A stretch of 64,000 nucleotides of DNA from an uncultured Lachnospiraceae bacterium. Lineage in GTDB: Bacteria > Bacillota > Clostridia > Lachnospirales > Lachnospiraceae. Positions 26,945-36,044 of this stretch are shown here, in pieces. A program made the translations under genes and the position numbers. The stretch lies in NCBI GenBank assembly GCA_934394565.1, contig CAKRQV010000002.1, forward strand, positions 124,001-188,000, written 5' to 3'. Each line of letters starts with the position of its first letter. Position 1 is the first letter of the stretch. The notes under the pieces are model-generated. The model worked only from the letters and a program-made list of their open reading frames with translations. It was not told where the DNA came from and ran no database searches.

Positions 26945-27886
26945 TCACTGTCGTACATCGTATGCCTGGATTTTTTCTTCCACAAGTTTCCAGAACCCCT
27001 GGGTATCCAGCTTTTCTGCCACAAAACAGTTTTTTTCTTTACCGCCTACATGGTAATAGTCACAGTATGTACGGCCATACCCTTCCTGCCTTGTACAGTC
27101 AATCGACACATGCATTTCGCGGAAGGTCAAAAGCTCCGGCTTTAAAAGGATGGCCGCTGCCACCGGATCATGCAATGGTGCCCGTTTAGTTCCATATACG
27201 CTTTTTTCAGCTTCACAGTACGGGATCATCAGATCTGTAAACAGCTTTGCAGCTACATTGGCATACGCGCCCATGCGCTCGATCGTATCCGCACCGCACA
27301 GAGCCTGCATCGTCACATCAATACCGGCCATATACAGCGGACAGCCACTCTTCATAACGATATCGGCGGCCTCCGGATCAGCGTAGATGTTAAATTCTGC
27401 TGCAGGTGTCACATTGCCAAGCGCCATCGAACCACCCATAAAGACGATACGTTCTATATGTTCCCGGATCTTTGGTTCCAGACGAAGAGCCATGGCAATA
27501 TTGGTCATCGGGCCTGTCACCAGAAGTGTGACCGCCTCCTCTGCGCCAAGAAGCGTACGGGTCAGAAAGCTGACCGCATGTTCTTTTTCTATGGTTTTCG
27601 GCATTTTTTCTGAAGAAAAGCCATCCAGACCTGTCTTTCCGTGGATCTCCGGTGCAATCACCGGCTCCCGCAGAAGCGGTCCCTCACAACCTCTGTAGAC
27701 ACCCACCGGTATATCCAGATAAGCACAGAGACGCTGTGTATTGTTCCAGGTATGGTCTACGGTATGATTTCCGGCTACAGTCGTGATGCCGAGCAGTTCA
27801 TAGTCGCAGTCTCTGCCAAGCATCATGATGGCGATTGCATCATCACGTCCCGGGTCACAGTCCAGGATCAGTTGTCTTTTCTTCAT
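26945..27886 (-). CDS. Inosine-uridine preferring nucleoside hydrolase
   Basis: This 313-residue enzyme hydrolyses ribonucleosides to base and ribose. The calcium-binding signature LILDCDPGRDDAIAIMM lies at the N-terminus. VTGPMTNIAMAL, FMGGSMALGNVTPAAEFNIYADPEAAD and HDPVAAAILL complete the family pattern. The start at 27886 follows AGGAGG by 8 nt; an upstream in-frame ATG (27931) has none. Substrate range (pyrimidine or purine) cannot be told from motifs. It stands between the ABC operon and spoIVA with its own terminator. Confidence 0.93.
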   Translation of the reverse strand: MKKRQLILDCDPGRDDAIAIMMLGRDCDYELLGITTVAGNHTVDHTWNNTQRLCAYLDIPVGVYRGCEGPLLREPVIAPEIHGKTGLDGFSSEKMPKTIEKEHAVSFLTRTLLGAEEAVTLLVTGPMTNIAMALRLEPKIREHIERIVFMGGSMALGNVTPAAEFNIYADPEAADIVMKSGCPLYMAGIDVTMQALCGADTIERMGAYANVAAKLFTDLMIPYCEAEKSVYGTKRAPLHDPVAAAILLKPELLTFREMHVSIDCTRQEGYGRTYCDYYHVGGKEKNCFVAEKLDTQGFWKLVEEKIQAYDVRQ

Positions 27887-27960
27887 AAAACCAGCCTCCT
27901 TTTTGCGTTTACAGTTTTTATACCTCTGCATCCCTGTACGGTCTGTCTGCCTTTTTTTAT

Positions 27961-29892
27961 TTATGCATTTACGGCAAGACCTGTATACAGCTGATAATAT
28001 CTGCCCTTCTGGGCGATCAGTTCCTCATGGTTGCCTCGTTCAATGATACGTCCCTGCTCCAGAACCATAATGCAGTCACTGTTACGGATCGTAGACAGTC
28101 TGTGGGCAATGACAAAGGTCGTTCTGCCCGCCATCAGTTTATCCATACCATCCTGTACCAGACGCTCAGTACGGGTATCGATAGAGCTTGTGGCCTCATC
28201 CAGGATCAGTACCGGCGGATCAGCGATCGCTGCTCTGGCAATAGCAAGAAGCTGTCGCTGGCCCTGGCTTAAATTGGCACCGTCGTTGTGCAGTACCGTG
28301 TTGTACCCCTCCGGCAGACGGCTGATAAAGCCATCAGCATTGGCCAGACGGGCTGCTGCATAAACCTCTTCGTCAGTTGCATCCAGCTTACCATAACGGA
28401 TATTTTCCATAACTGTTCCTGTAAACAGATGCGTATCCTGCAATACGATGCCCAGAGACCGTCTGAGGTCGTGTTTCTTAATCTTGTTCAAATTAATACC
28501 ATCGTAGCGGATTTTACCATCGTTGATATCATAAAATCTGGTGATTAGATTAATGATCGTGGTCTTTCCGGCACCGGTGGAACCAACAAAAGCGATCTTC
28601 TGTCCAGGTTTTGCATACAGCTGAATGTCATGCAGCACTACCTTGTCCGGCACATAACCAAAGTCCACGTTTTCAAAGGCCATATCGCCCTGCATCGGAA
28701 TATAATCCACGCTGCCATCTTCCTGATGGGTATGCTTCCATGCCCATTTCCCGGTTCTTTCGGTTGTTTCTTCCAGCTTACCGTCTGTCCCTTCTTTTGC
28801 ATTGACCAGTGTGACATATCCTTCATCTACCTCCGGCTTTTCATCTAGGAGCTTAAAGATACGGTCTGCACCGGCCAGTGCCATGACGATGGCATTGAGC
28901 TGCTGGCTGATCTGGTTGATCGGTCCATTGAAGCTCTTATTGAATGTCAGAAAACTTGCAAGTTTGCCAAGGGTCAGACCGCCAAAGCTGCAGATAGCCA
29001 TGATACCGCCGACAATGGCGATCAGTACATAGCTGATGTTACCGATCTGTGCGTTGACCGGCATCAGGATATTGGCAAACCCGTTGGCATTTTTGGCACT
29101 GTCAAACAGCTGGTCATTCAGTTCATTAAAATGATCGATACTCTGCTCTTCATGGCAGAAAACCTTAATGACCTTCTGACCTTCCATATGTTCCTCGATA
29201 TAACCGTTGACTTTACCGAGGTCTCTCTGCTGTGCCAGGAAATACCTGCCGCTTAAGCCCGCCAGTTTCTTGGTGACAGCCAGCATAATGCCGACCATCA
29301 CAAGCGTCAGAAATGTCAGCGGAACGCTTAAGATAAACATGCAGACCACAACACTGATGATCGTGACACCACTGTTGATAAACTGCGGAATACTCTGGCT
29401 GATCATCTGACGCAGTGTATCAATATCGTTCGTATAGATTGACATGATATCACCATGGGAATGGGTATCAAAGTAAGAGATCGGCAGGGATTCCATATGA
29501 TCGAACAGTGTATCTCGAAGCTGTCTCAATGTACCCTGCGATACCACAACCATAATCTGATTATACACCAGCGCAGACACTACGCCAAGGGCATAAAAAA
29601 CGGCTACCCGCAAAATAGCGGCCGTCAGCGGGCCAAAATCCGGTGTCTTACTGTCAAGCATCGGTGTAATATACACATCGATCAGATCCTGCATAAACAT
29701 CGTACCCTGTACATTGCAGAGTACACCGACAAAGATCAGAATAATAACCACGACCATCTGCGGGCCGTACAGATGCATCAGATAACCGAGCAGTCTCTTA
29801 AACACACCACCGGCATTGTCTACCTTTGGACGTGGACCCATATTCCGTCTGCCGCCCGGGCCTTTAAATTCTTTTGCTCTTTCTTCAGCCAT
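27961..29892 (-). CDS. ABC exporter half-transporter, catalytically complete partner
   Basis: A 643-residue fused membrane-ATPase subunit. An N-terminal cytoplasmic tail (KEFKGPGGRRNMGPRP) precedes six membrane segments. An unusual linker at about residues 355-405 is rich in charged residues (EGTDGKLEETTERTGKWAWK) before the nucleotide-binding domain. Walker A is GSTGAGKTT, the signature LSQGQRQL, and Walker B ILDEATSSID with the catalytic Glu. The upstream gene encodes a partner whose Walker B lacks this Glu, so the two should form a heterodimer of the TM287/288 or BmrCD kind. Start and stop codons overlap (TAATG). Substrate unknown; a drug or peptide is likely given the MarR regulator. Confidence 0.93.
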   Translation of the reverse strand: MAEERAKEFKGPGGRRNMGPRPKVDNAGGVFKRLLGYLMHLYGPQMVVVIILIFVGVLCNVQGTMFMQDLIDVYITPMLDSKTPDFGPLTAAILRVAVFYALGVVSALVYNQIMVVVSQGTLRQLRDTLFDHMESLPISYFDTHSHGDIMSIYTNDIDTLRQMISQSIPQFINSGVTIISVVVCMFILSVPLTFLTLVMVGIMLAVTKKLAGLSGRYFLAQQRDLGKVNGYIEEHMEGQKVIKVFCHEEQSIDHFNELNDQLFDSAKNANGFANILMPVNAQIGNISYVLIAIVGGIMAICSFGGLTLGKLASFLTFNKSFNGPINQISQQLNAIVMALAGADRIFKLLDEKPEVDEGYVTLVNAKEGTDGKLEETTERTGKWAWKHTHQEDGSVDYIPMQGDMAFENVDFGYVPDKVVLHDIQLYAKPGQKIAFVGSTGAGKTTIINLITRFYDINDGKIRYDGINLNKIKKHDLRRSLGIVLQDTHLFTGTVMENIRYGKLDATDEEVYAAARLANADGFISRLPEGYNTVLHNDGANLSQGQRQLLAIARAAIADPPVLILDEATSSIDTRTERLVQDGMDKLMAGRTTFVIAHRLSTIRNSDCIMVLEQGRIIERGNHEELIAQKGRYYQLYTGLAVNA

Positions 29893-31655
29893 TACTGCTC
29901 ACCTCCCTGTTCCACATCAAAATCTCCGGAACCGGATGTCTGAGATTCATAGACATCTCTGTAGATTTCATTGTTTTTCAGCAGTTCCTCATGCGTACCG
30001 TATCCATTGATATGTCCGTCATCCATGACAATAATATGGTCTGCAGCCTCAATACTGGATACTCGCTGGGCGATAATAATCTTTGTCGTACCCGGAATAT
30101 GTGTGGCCATTGCTTTACGGATATTGGCATCTGTTGCCGTATCGACCGCACTGGTACTGTCATCCAAGATCAGGATCTTCGGATTTTTCAGCAGAGCTCT
30201 GGCAATACAGAGTCTCTGTTTCTGACCGCCGGATACATTCGTACCACCCTGTTCGATATAGGTATTATACCCATCCGGGAAACGGTTGATAAATTCATCT
30301 GCACAGGCCAGACGACAGGCTTCCTTGCATTCTTCATCCGTGGCGTCTTTATTTCCCCATTTCAGGTTGTTTAAGATCGTGCCAGAAAACAGCACATTTT
30401 TCTGCAGGACCATAGCGACCGTATTACGCAGTGTTTCCAGATCATATGTCCGCACATCCTTACCGCCGACATACACGGCACCCTCAGATACATCGTACAG
30501 ACGGCTGATCAGATTGACCAGCGAAGATTTGGAAGAACCTGTACCACCGATGATGCCGATGGTCTCACCGGATTTGATATCCAGATTGATATCCTGCAGC
30601 ACATATTTGTCACTGCCTTTATGGTACGCAAACTTTACATGATCAAAGCGGATACTGCCATCCGGGATCTCAAAGCCCGGATGCTCCGGATTAACCAGAT
30701 TAGCCTTTTCCGAAAGCACCTCTGCCACACGCTTTGCACTGGCTCCACTCATTGTGACCATAACAAAGACCATGGACAGCATCATCAGGCTCATCAGAAT
30801 ATTCATACAGTATGCCAAAAGGCTCATCAGCTCACCTGTCGTCAGCGTATTCTGCACGATCATCTGTGCACCCAGCCAGGATAACAGCAGGATGCAGGCA
30901 TATACCGTCAGCATCATCATTGGCATATTCGCCACAACAATGCGCTCTGCATGTACAAACATCCGGTATACATTTTCACAGGCCTTGTGGAAGCGGTTTT
31001 TCTCATAATCTTCACGGACATATGCTTTTACCACACGAATGGATGATACATTTTCCTGCACACTTGCATTTAAGTCATCGTACTTTTTAAATGTCTGTTC
31101 AAAATACTTTGCTGCCTTCGGAATCATGATTCCCAGCACGCACCCAAGCAAAATAACCGCTACCAGATAAATGGAAGCCAGCTTCGCATTGATCAGAAAT
31201 GCCATGATCATCGCACAGATCAGACTGAACGGTGCCCGGACAAACATACGCAGAAGCATCTGGTACGCATTCTGCAGGTTTGTTACATCCGTTGTCATAC
31301 GAGTGACCAGACCGGCTGTACTGTATTTATCAATATTGGAAAAGGAAAATGTCTGGATATTTTTATACATCGACCTTCTTAAATTTCTGGCAAATCCTGC
31401 GGAAGCCTCCGCACCAAACTTACCACCCAGCACTCCAAACAAAAGACCACAGAACGCAGCCACAATCATCAGTGCACCAACCATATAAATATGCTTCATA
31501 TTTCCCGCATTGACACCATCATCAATGATCGATGCCATCAGAAGCGGAATAATCATCTCGAACACAACTTCCATGATCATACATAACGGTGTCAGGATCG
31601 AGACCTTTTTGAACTCTTTTATTTCACCTGCAAGAGTTTTCAGCATGGCAATCAC
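29892..31655 (-). CDS. ABC exporter half-transporter with degenerate ATP site
   Basis: A 587-residue fused membrane-ATPase subunit with six predicted membrane segments. Walker A reads GGTGSSKS (Ser for the usual Gly before Lys), the signature is VSGGQKQR, and Walker B is LILDDSTSAVD, with Asp in place of the catalytic Glu. This marks the degenerate partner of an asymmetric heterodimeric exporter. It is cotranscribed with marR (4-nt overlap) and the other half-transporter. Confidence 0.93.
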   Translation of the reverse strand: MIAMLKTLAGEIKEFKKVSILTPLCMIMEVVFEMIIPLLMASIIDDGVNAGNMKHIYMVGALMIVAAFCGLLFGVLGGKFGAEASAGFARNLRRSMYKNIQTFSFSNIDKYSTAGLVTRMTTDVTNLQNAYQMLLRMFVRAPFSLICAMIMAFLINAKLASIYLVAVILLGCVLGIMIPKAAKYFEQTFKKYDDLNASVQENVSSIRVVKAYVREDYEKNRFHKACENVYRMFVHAERIVVANMPMMMLTVYACILLLSWLGAQMIVQNTLTTGELMSLLAYCMNILMSLMMLSMVFVMVTMSGASAKRVAEVLSEKANLVNPEHPGFEIPDGSIRFDHVKFAYHKGSDKYVLQDINLDIKSGETIGIIGGTGSSKSSLVNLISRLYDVSEGAVYVGGKDVRTYDLETLRNTVAMVLQKNVLFSGTILNNLKWGNKDATDEECKEACRLACADEFINRFPDGYNTYIEQGGTNVSGGQKQRLCIARALLKNPKILILDDSTSAVDTATDANIRKAMATHIPGTTKIIIAQRVSSIEAADHIIVMDDGHINGYGTHEELLKNNEIYRDVYESQTSGSGDFDVEQGGEQ

Positions 31656-32122
31656 TCCTTTACATTTTGTTTGATTTTATCTATAACACGAAGAAAAGTT
31701 TCCATCTCCTCTTCCGTGATGTTTTTCTGTAACTGCAGATTATCCTGTCGCATCTGGGAGCCCATCTGCTCTTCATACTTTCTGCCCATATCCGTCAATA
31801 CCAACTGTTTGAGTCTGGCATCCCTGGGCACACTGATCCGGGTAATAAATCCCTTTTGCTCCATCAGCTTGATAATCCCGGTAACTGTTGATCTCGTGAT
31901 TCCAAACTCATTCTCAATATCTTTCTGAAAAACCTCTTTTCCTTCATTCATCGAAAGATAGTGAAGAATCCATCCGTTCATCACCGTCAGCTGGTCATAG
32001 TCATACCTCTTACCAATGGCCAGCATATTTCTGTACAGAATATTGTCCAGCTCATGAATCAGCTTTCCAATATGCACCGTTTTGTCCGTCCGTTCATCTG
32101 ACGGGCACTTCTCACACCTCAT
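31652..32122 (-). CDS. MarR-family transcriptional regulator
   Basis: A 156-residue winged-helix regulator: helix-turn-helix at FQKDIENEFGITRSTVTGII, wing at MEQKGFITRISVPRDARLKQ. It starts with MRCEKCPSDE, and GGAGG is 6 nt from the ATG. It is the first gene of the exporter operon. The row of four palindromic 15-bp repeats just upstream is the expected binding region, so it most likely represses its own operon until a ligand binds. Confidence 0.93.
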   Translation of the reverse strand: MRCEKCPSDERTDKTVHIGKLIHELDNILYRNMLAIGKRYDYDQLTVMNGWILHYLSMNEGKEVFQKDIENEFGITRSTVTGIIKLMEQKGFITRISVPRDARLKQLVLTDMGRKYEEQMGSQMRQDNLQLQKNITEEEMETFLRVIDKIKQNVKE

Positions 32123-32199
32123 AACATACCTCCTTTCCGCAACATTTCATTTCCGTATGCTCTACAACATACCTGTCACACAACAGTCGCCAAACGATT

Positions 32200-32259
32200 T
32201 GTTCGCATCCAAACTGTTCGTCAGCGAATTGTTTGTATGCAAATTGTTCGTGTACGAAC
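32200..32259 (-). promoter_or_regulatory. Array of four 15-bp palindromic operator-like repeats
   Basis: On the plus strand TGTTCG/TGTTTG recurs at 32200, 32215, 32230 and 32245, an exact 15-bp period. Each unit is an imperfect palindrome; the last, GTTCGT-GT-ACGAAC, is perfect with a 2-bp centre. The array starts 3 bp downstream of the -10 element of the marR operon, so a bound regulator would block transcription. Confidence 0.7.
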
Positions 32260-32261
32260 TA

Positions 32262-32290
32262 ATAATACGCACCTCTGTTTTACATGTCAA
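32262..32290 (-). promoter_or_regulatory. Promoter of the marR-ABC exporter operon
   Basis: On the minus strand TTGACA (32290-32285), a 17-nt spacer and TATTAT (32267-32262). The leader of ~135 nt contains the operator-like repeats. Confidence 0.75.
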
Positions 32291-32374
32291 CACTTTCATA
32301 TTTTTTTCACATTTTATTTGTCCCCTCTAACTTCTACTGCCATCCGTCAATCGCTCCACCGCCTTTCAAAGTCA

Positions 32375-32600
32375 GGAAGCGTCGCGAAAATGCCCGGGGC
32401 CGGTGAGGTGTCCTATGTGTTTTCAAACGATTCAAAGTGCGCTCTTAGCTTCGATGAGATCCCGTGCCTACGTAAACTTATGCGCGAGCCCGCTTATGCG
32501 GCGCATTAGTTGCAGTTGGCACGTAGCTCAGCGAAGCGTTGCACTTGTTTGAAAACACATAGGACACCTCACCGGTCCCGGGCATTTTCGTGACGCTTCC
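32375..32600 (+). ncRNA. Structured RNA-like element with long terminal stem, copy A
   Basis: The outer arms (about 32375-32429 and 32546-32600) form a ~54-bp stem with two mismatches that are G-U wobbles only in plus-strand RNA. The ~115-nt core folds into a branched structure: AAGTGC/GCACTT; GCTTCG..GAG with CTC..CGAAGC; CGTGCC/GGCACG; and ATGCGC/GCGCAT topped by CGC-TTAT-GCG. The same core occurs at 46315 with different but still paired bases in these stems. Unpaired stretches such as GATCC, TACG, ACTT, GCGAG and GCAGTT are conserved. It lies between the marR promoter and the 3' end of the methyltransferase gene. The gap 32123-32611 holds nothing else. No known RNA family was recognised. 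Confidence 0.65.
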
Positions 32601-32611
32601 GTCCTTCTATT

Positions 32612-33337
32612 CTATTTCTTTGTAAACTCGTAAATTGCAATTCCCGCCGCCAGCGAAAGATTCAAGGAATCAATATGCTCCGTATGCCGTATCCGCACAC
32701 TCTGCCCTTCCTCCTGAAACCACTCCGGCAGCCCCGTCGCCTCATTTCCAAAAATCAAAGCATACTTCTTTTCACGATCCCGCTTAAGCTGATCCAGCCC
32801 CACAGAGCCCTCCAGCATAAACGGATACATTTCCCGCCCGTCTCCGAACTCTGCTTTATACGCTTCAAAACTGTCAAAATACTGAAAATGCAGCTGAAAC
32901 AGCGATCCCATAGAAGCCCGCACTGTCTTCGGATGGCAAATGGCCGCCCCCGGGCGGATGATTGCCAGATCCGGGATACCGAAACCAACCGCTGTACGGA
33001 TGATCGTCCCAAGATTGCCCATATCGCTCGGATTCACCAGCACGATATGCGGTCTGTCCGCTTCCAGAACCGTCTCGTGCTTTCTAAACACGCCGACCAC
33101 CAGACAGTTTTCCTTGTCCCGGATCCGCTGGATCACTTTGTCTGCCTGTTCGCAGGGAATCCCCTGCTTTTTACACAGTGCGATCAGCTTCTCCCGGATG
33201 GCTTCCGATGTCTGGGAATGATATAAGACCTCGATTGCCTCCTCCGGCCTGTTCTCGATCAGTTCAAAGGTCGGGAACGGACCGAAGCTGTAGGAATATT
33301 CCGCTTTTTCATTATAACGCTTGTACTGTAACTGCAT
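32612..33337 (-). CDS. TrmH/SpoU-family RNA 2'-O-methyltransferase
   Basis: A 241-residue SPOUT enzyme. Motif 1 is IVLVNPSDMGNLGTIIRTAVGFG, motif 2 YALIFGNEATGLPEW, motif 3 DSLNLSLAAGIAIYEF; these form the knotted SAM site. It likely methylates a ribose in rRNA or tRNA; the target cannot be told. The N-terminal ~90 residues are a family-variable substrate domain. The ribosome binding site is weak. It begins 8 nt after the GH25 gene stops and is probably cotranscribed with it. Confidence 0.9.
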   Translation of the reverse strand: MQLQYKRYNEKAEYSYSFGPFPTFELIENRPEEAIEVLYHSQTSEAIREKLIALCKKQGIPCEQADKVIQRIRDKENCLVVGVFRKHETVLEADRPHIVLVNPSDMGNLGTIIRTAVGFGIPDLAIIRPGAAICHPKTVRASMGSLFQLHFQYFDSFEAYKAEFGDGREMYPFMLEGSVGLDQLKRDREKKYALIFGNEATGLPEWFQEEGQSVRIRHTEHIDSLNLSLAAGIAIYEFTKK

Positions 33338-33345
33338 CGTTATCT

Positions 33346-35106
33346 CTACTTTCTCGTGGATGATTTGGCAATGAAACCTGTATAGGTCTTGCTGCCCTTC
33401 TTATACTGTACCTTGTACCATTCTTTGTTCTTCTTGTCTCTGGTTCTGTAGATCACCTTAAGAGACGCGTTTTTGGATACACTGACTACTTTTTTATAAG
33501 AAGTACCGGCATATTTTCTGATCTTATCCGACTTTTTTGCATTTACTGTCCAGCTCTCCGCTGTCGTACCACCGGAGGTTTCCTTGTATTTCGAATAGGT
33601 CACGCGGTTGCCGATCTTGCTGAAAGCACGCACTTTGAAATAGTAGATCATATTGCGTTCCAGTGACGGCTTGGTGTAGCTGCAGTTGCTGCCGCCCTGT
33701 ACTGTGGCAACCTTTTTGTACTTGCCATTCTTGGCATTGCTCATGTAGATTTCATAGCCGGTAGCTCCGGAAGTCTTATTCCAGGAAAGTGTTACCGTAT
33801 TGTCTGTATATCCTGTCTTTCTGACATTGCCCACATTGCTGACCACCGGATTCAGTCGCTTGGCCAATACAAAGCCCTTATACTGTTTTCCGCCGCTCTT
33901 ATAGATCACACGGATCCATGTATTGCTGCCGGAACCGGTCACTCCGTAAGCCGTCACCTTGGCATTTTTACTTAACTTTTTCACCTGTTTTGCCGACGTC
34001 TTCGCGGATGAACGGATGGCTACAGACTTATTGGCTTTCATCGTACCGAGAGCTGTAGTGTACGGATCATCAGACGGTGTGACTGTATTGCTGCCTGCAG
34101 GGGTGATGGTGTTGTTTGTATTGTTATTTGTTGTATTGTTTGTTGTATTGTTTGTTGTATTGTTTGTTGTATTGTTTGTTGTATTATTTGTCGTATTTGT
34201 TGTGCTGTCCGGTGTAACACTCGGTGTATTGGTCGGATTGGAATCAGCCTGCTGCAATCTGGCATATCCTATACGGATGATCGCATACTCAATACCGGCC
34301 GCCTTTGCCTTTTTGAAATCCACCGTTCCCTGATGATAGGACACATCCATACCATAAACGATTTTTTTACCGGTCTGCTCTTTGCCGTGGTTAATAGTAT
34401 TTCCAGTGAACGGACTTTGGGTTGTATAATTATTATTCTCACCCACAATGCCAGCACCGGCAAAGCGTCCATCTGAAGCAGAAGTATACATCACATCCAT
34501 GTCCACCTTGGCATTGATTCCCGGAACTTTTCCGCTGTCCGCATACTGCCACAGCTCATATGCACCACTATAAGAATATTTTGAATCGTTCAGGTGATTG
34601 TTATAACGGGCGATCCACATCTGATATTTACTGTCAATAGTTCTGTAATCAATAGAGCTGAGGATTTTGGAAATAGAACCATAAAACATGGCAGAATATC
34701 CTCTGGCCTGTACTGTATCACAAAATGCCGTAGCCACGTTTGTCCACGCCGCTTTGGATAATTTTGCCTTGGCCAGTTTTCCCGGATAGGACTTGCCGTT
34801 CAGTGTATAATATCCACATTCTGCATCGTATACAACAGGAAGATCCAATGCCTCACCATTCAGATTGGTCATCACAAAATTAGCTTCATACTGTGCTTCC
34901 TGTACATTCGTCGCCTGTGAATAGAAATACACACCTACTTTTAATCCTGCAGCTTTTGCATCTGCAATATATGTTTTGTACTTACGATCTAATGCCACAT
35001 TATGATTCACTGTCGTATCCGCAGATACCGTAGCCTGTCCTATAATTGTCGAAACAGCTACTGCCAGACCTGCCAGCAAAATCAGCAACTTTTTACCTTT
35101 CTTCAC
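33346..35106 (-). CDS. Secreted GH25 lysozyme with circularly permuted catalytic domain, SH3-FN3-SH3 tail
   Basis: A 586-residue secreted wall hydrolase. Residues 1-30 are a signal peptide (KKLLILLAGLAVAVSTIIG). Residues ~36-207 match the C-terminal four fifths of a GH25 domain: AKAAGLKVGVYFYSQA, VVYDAE (D94, E96), FYGS, YQMWIARYN, WQYADSGKVPGI and VDMDVMY (D202). The part that normally opens GH25, GMDVSYHQGTVDFKKAKAAG (D254) with IEYAIIRIGY, comes afterwards at 250-283. This order means circular permutation. Then come a TNN-rich linker (302-333), an SH3-like domain (~350-425), an FN3 domain (~427-520) and a second SH3-like domain to the end. The start is GTG, 7 nt from AGGAGG. Confidence 0.88.
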   Translation of the reverse strand: MKKGKKLLILLAGLAVAVSTIIGQATVSADTTVNHNVALDRKYKTYIADAKAAGLKVGVYFYSQATNVQEAQYEANFVMTNLNGEALDLPVVYDAECGYYTLNGKSYPGKLAKAKLSKAAWTNVATAFCDTVQARGYSAMFYGSISKILSSIDYRTIDSKYQMWIARYNNHLNDSKYSYSGAYELWQYADSGKVPGINAKVDMDVMYTSASDGRFAGAGIVGENNNYTTQSPFTGNTINHGKEQTGKKIVYGMDVSYHQGTVDFKKAKAAGIEYAIIRIGYARLQQADSNPTNTPSVTPDSTTNTTNNTTNNTTNNTTNNTTNNTTNNNTNNTITPAGSNTVTPSDDPYTTALGTMKANKSVAIRSSAKTSAKQVKKLSKNAKVTAYGVTGSGSNTWIRVIYKSGGKQYKGFVLAKRLNPVVSNVGNVRKTGYTDNTVTLSWNKTSGATGYEIYMSNAKNGKYKKVATVQGGSNCSYTKPSLERNMIYYFKVRAFSKIGNRVTYSKYKETSGGTTAESWTVNAKKSDKIRKYAGTSYKKVVSVSKNASLKVIYRTRDKKNKEWYKVQYKKGSKTYTGFIAKSSTRK

Positions 35107-35139
35107 TTTTTAACCTCCTCTTATTGCATAGCTATGGCA

Positions 35140-35168
35140 AGTATACCACAGGCTCGAAAAGCAGACAA
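35140..35168 (-). promoter_or_regulatory. Promoter of the GH25 lysozyme gene
   Basis: On the minus strand TTGTCT (35168-35163), a 17-nt spacer and TATACT (35145-35140), about 34 nt ahead of the GTG start. Confidence 0.6.
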
Positions 35169-35254
35169 GAAAATTGTTACAAATCTTTTTCTTTTGTTTT
35201 ACTTTTTACACGCATACCCTCTGTCACAAATTCTTCAGCAGGAAAAAAGATCTC

Positions 35255-35283
35255 TTGTTTATCCTGATGAAGTCGGTTATAAT
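35255..35283 (+). promoter_or_regulatory. Promoter of the ureidoglycolate-lyase-like gene
   Basis: TTGTTT (35255-35260), a 17-nt spacer and TATAAT (35278-35283), about 50 nt before the ATG at 35333. Confidence 0.65.
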
Positions 35284-35332
35284 TCTATTATAAAAAGTGA
35301 CTGTCTGCACCAGATAGTCAAGGGAGGTTTTT

Positions 35333-35821
35333 ATGCGAGAAATCAAAGCAACCAGAATCACCGCTGCTGATTTTGCCCCATATGGTACGTTCTGCTCCAT
35401 GACAGAGCCGGAGGGCTATGCGCTGCAGGGTGAGATCCACAGTTTTTATCCGGACCGTATCTTTGGTTCCTGTGTGGGAAGTCTCGGCTTCTCTCCGATC
35501 GCCGTTAAAAAGGACGACCGCGTGATCAAAGCAGCCGAATACCACACGACGACATGGGAGGGCATCGTGGCCCTTGATGACGATATGCTGATCCATGTCG
35601 CTCCGGCTTCCGGCGGCACTCCGGTACCTGAGCTTGCCAAAGCTTTTATTGTTCCGAAAGGAACCATGGTCAAGTTAAATGCAGCCATCTGGCATCTTTG
35701 CCCAATGCCGGTCCATAATGACGTTCTGCATGCTATGATCATTCTGCCGGAATGTACATACGCCAACGACTGTACAGTCGTTGACTTTGAAGAAAAAGAC
35801 TGGTTCCGGATTGTTTTATAA
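35333..35821 (+). CDS. Ureidoglycolate lyase-like protein
   Basis: A 162-residue cupin-like protein. AKAFIVPKGTMVKLNAAIWH resembles the active-site region of ureidoglycolate lyase (AllA), which splits ureidoglycolate into glyoxylate and urea. The length also fits AllA. No other allantoin or purine degradation gene is nearby, so the substrate is not supported by context; a related sugar- or ureide-handling role is possible. GGAGG lies 6 nt before the ATG. It is a single-gene unit with its own promoter and terminator. Confidence 0.6.
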   Translation: MREIKATRITAADFAPYGTFCSMTEPEGYALQGEIHSFYPDRIFGSCVGSLGFSPIAVKKDDRVIKAAEYHTTTWEGIVALDDDMLIHVAPASGGTPVPELAKAFIVPKGTMVKLNAAIWHLCPMPVHNDVLHAMIILPECTYANDCTVVDFEEKDWFRIVL

Positions 35822-35897
35822 TGTAAATCGTTACATGGTGCAGGAAGTATAACCTGAAATCCATCAGGTTCACCGCAAACTTACGAGATTCTATATA

Positions 35898-35952
35898 AGA
35901 ACAGATGCCGTCTGGCCACCATTTTCGGTGTTCAGACGGCATCTGTTCTTTT
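35898..35952. terminator. Bidirectional terminator between the lyase-like gene and purB
   Basis: AAGAACAGATGCCGTCTG pairs perfectly with CAGACGGCATCTGTTCTT around an inner loop, with T-rich flanks on the plus strand. It is 77 nt past the plus-strand stop and 93 nt past the purB stop, so it can serve both convergent genes. Confidence 0.85.
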
Positions 35953-36044
35953 CTACTTATGTGCAACGAGCCCAAGCCCATGCTTATGCCAGACCCTGGC
36001 GGCTGCTGTGGAGATTCAGGCTGTTCTTCTGCACTCAGACAGTA

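Noticed and set aside
32375..32600. Insertion sequence or MITE bounded by inverted repeats
   Set aside because: The outer arms differ fully between the two copies and no target duplication or transposase was seen; the conserved part is the core, which is opposite to a transposon end.
33346..35106. Frameshift or assembly error as cause of the unusual GH25 order
   Set aside because: The reading frame is open throughout, has a signal peptide, start site and promoter in place, and all catalytic motifs are kept; a simple frameshift cannot reorder motifs.
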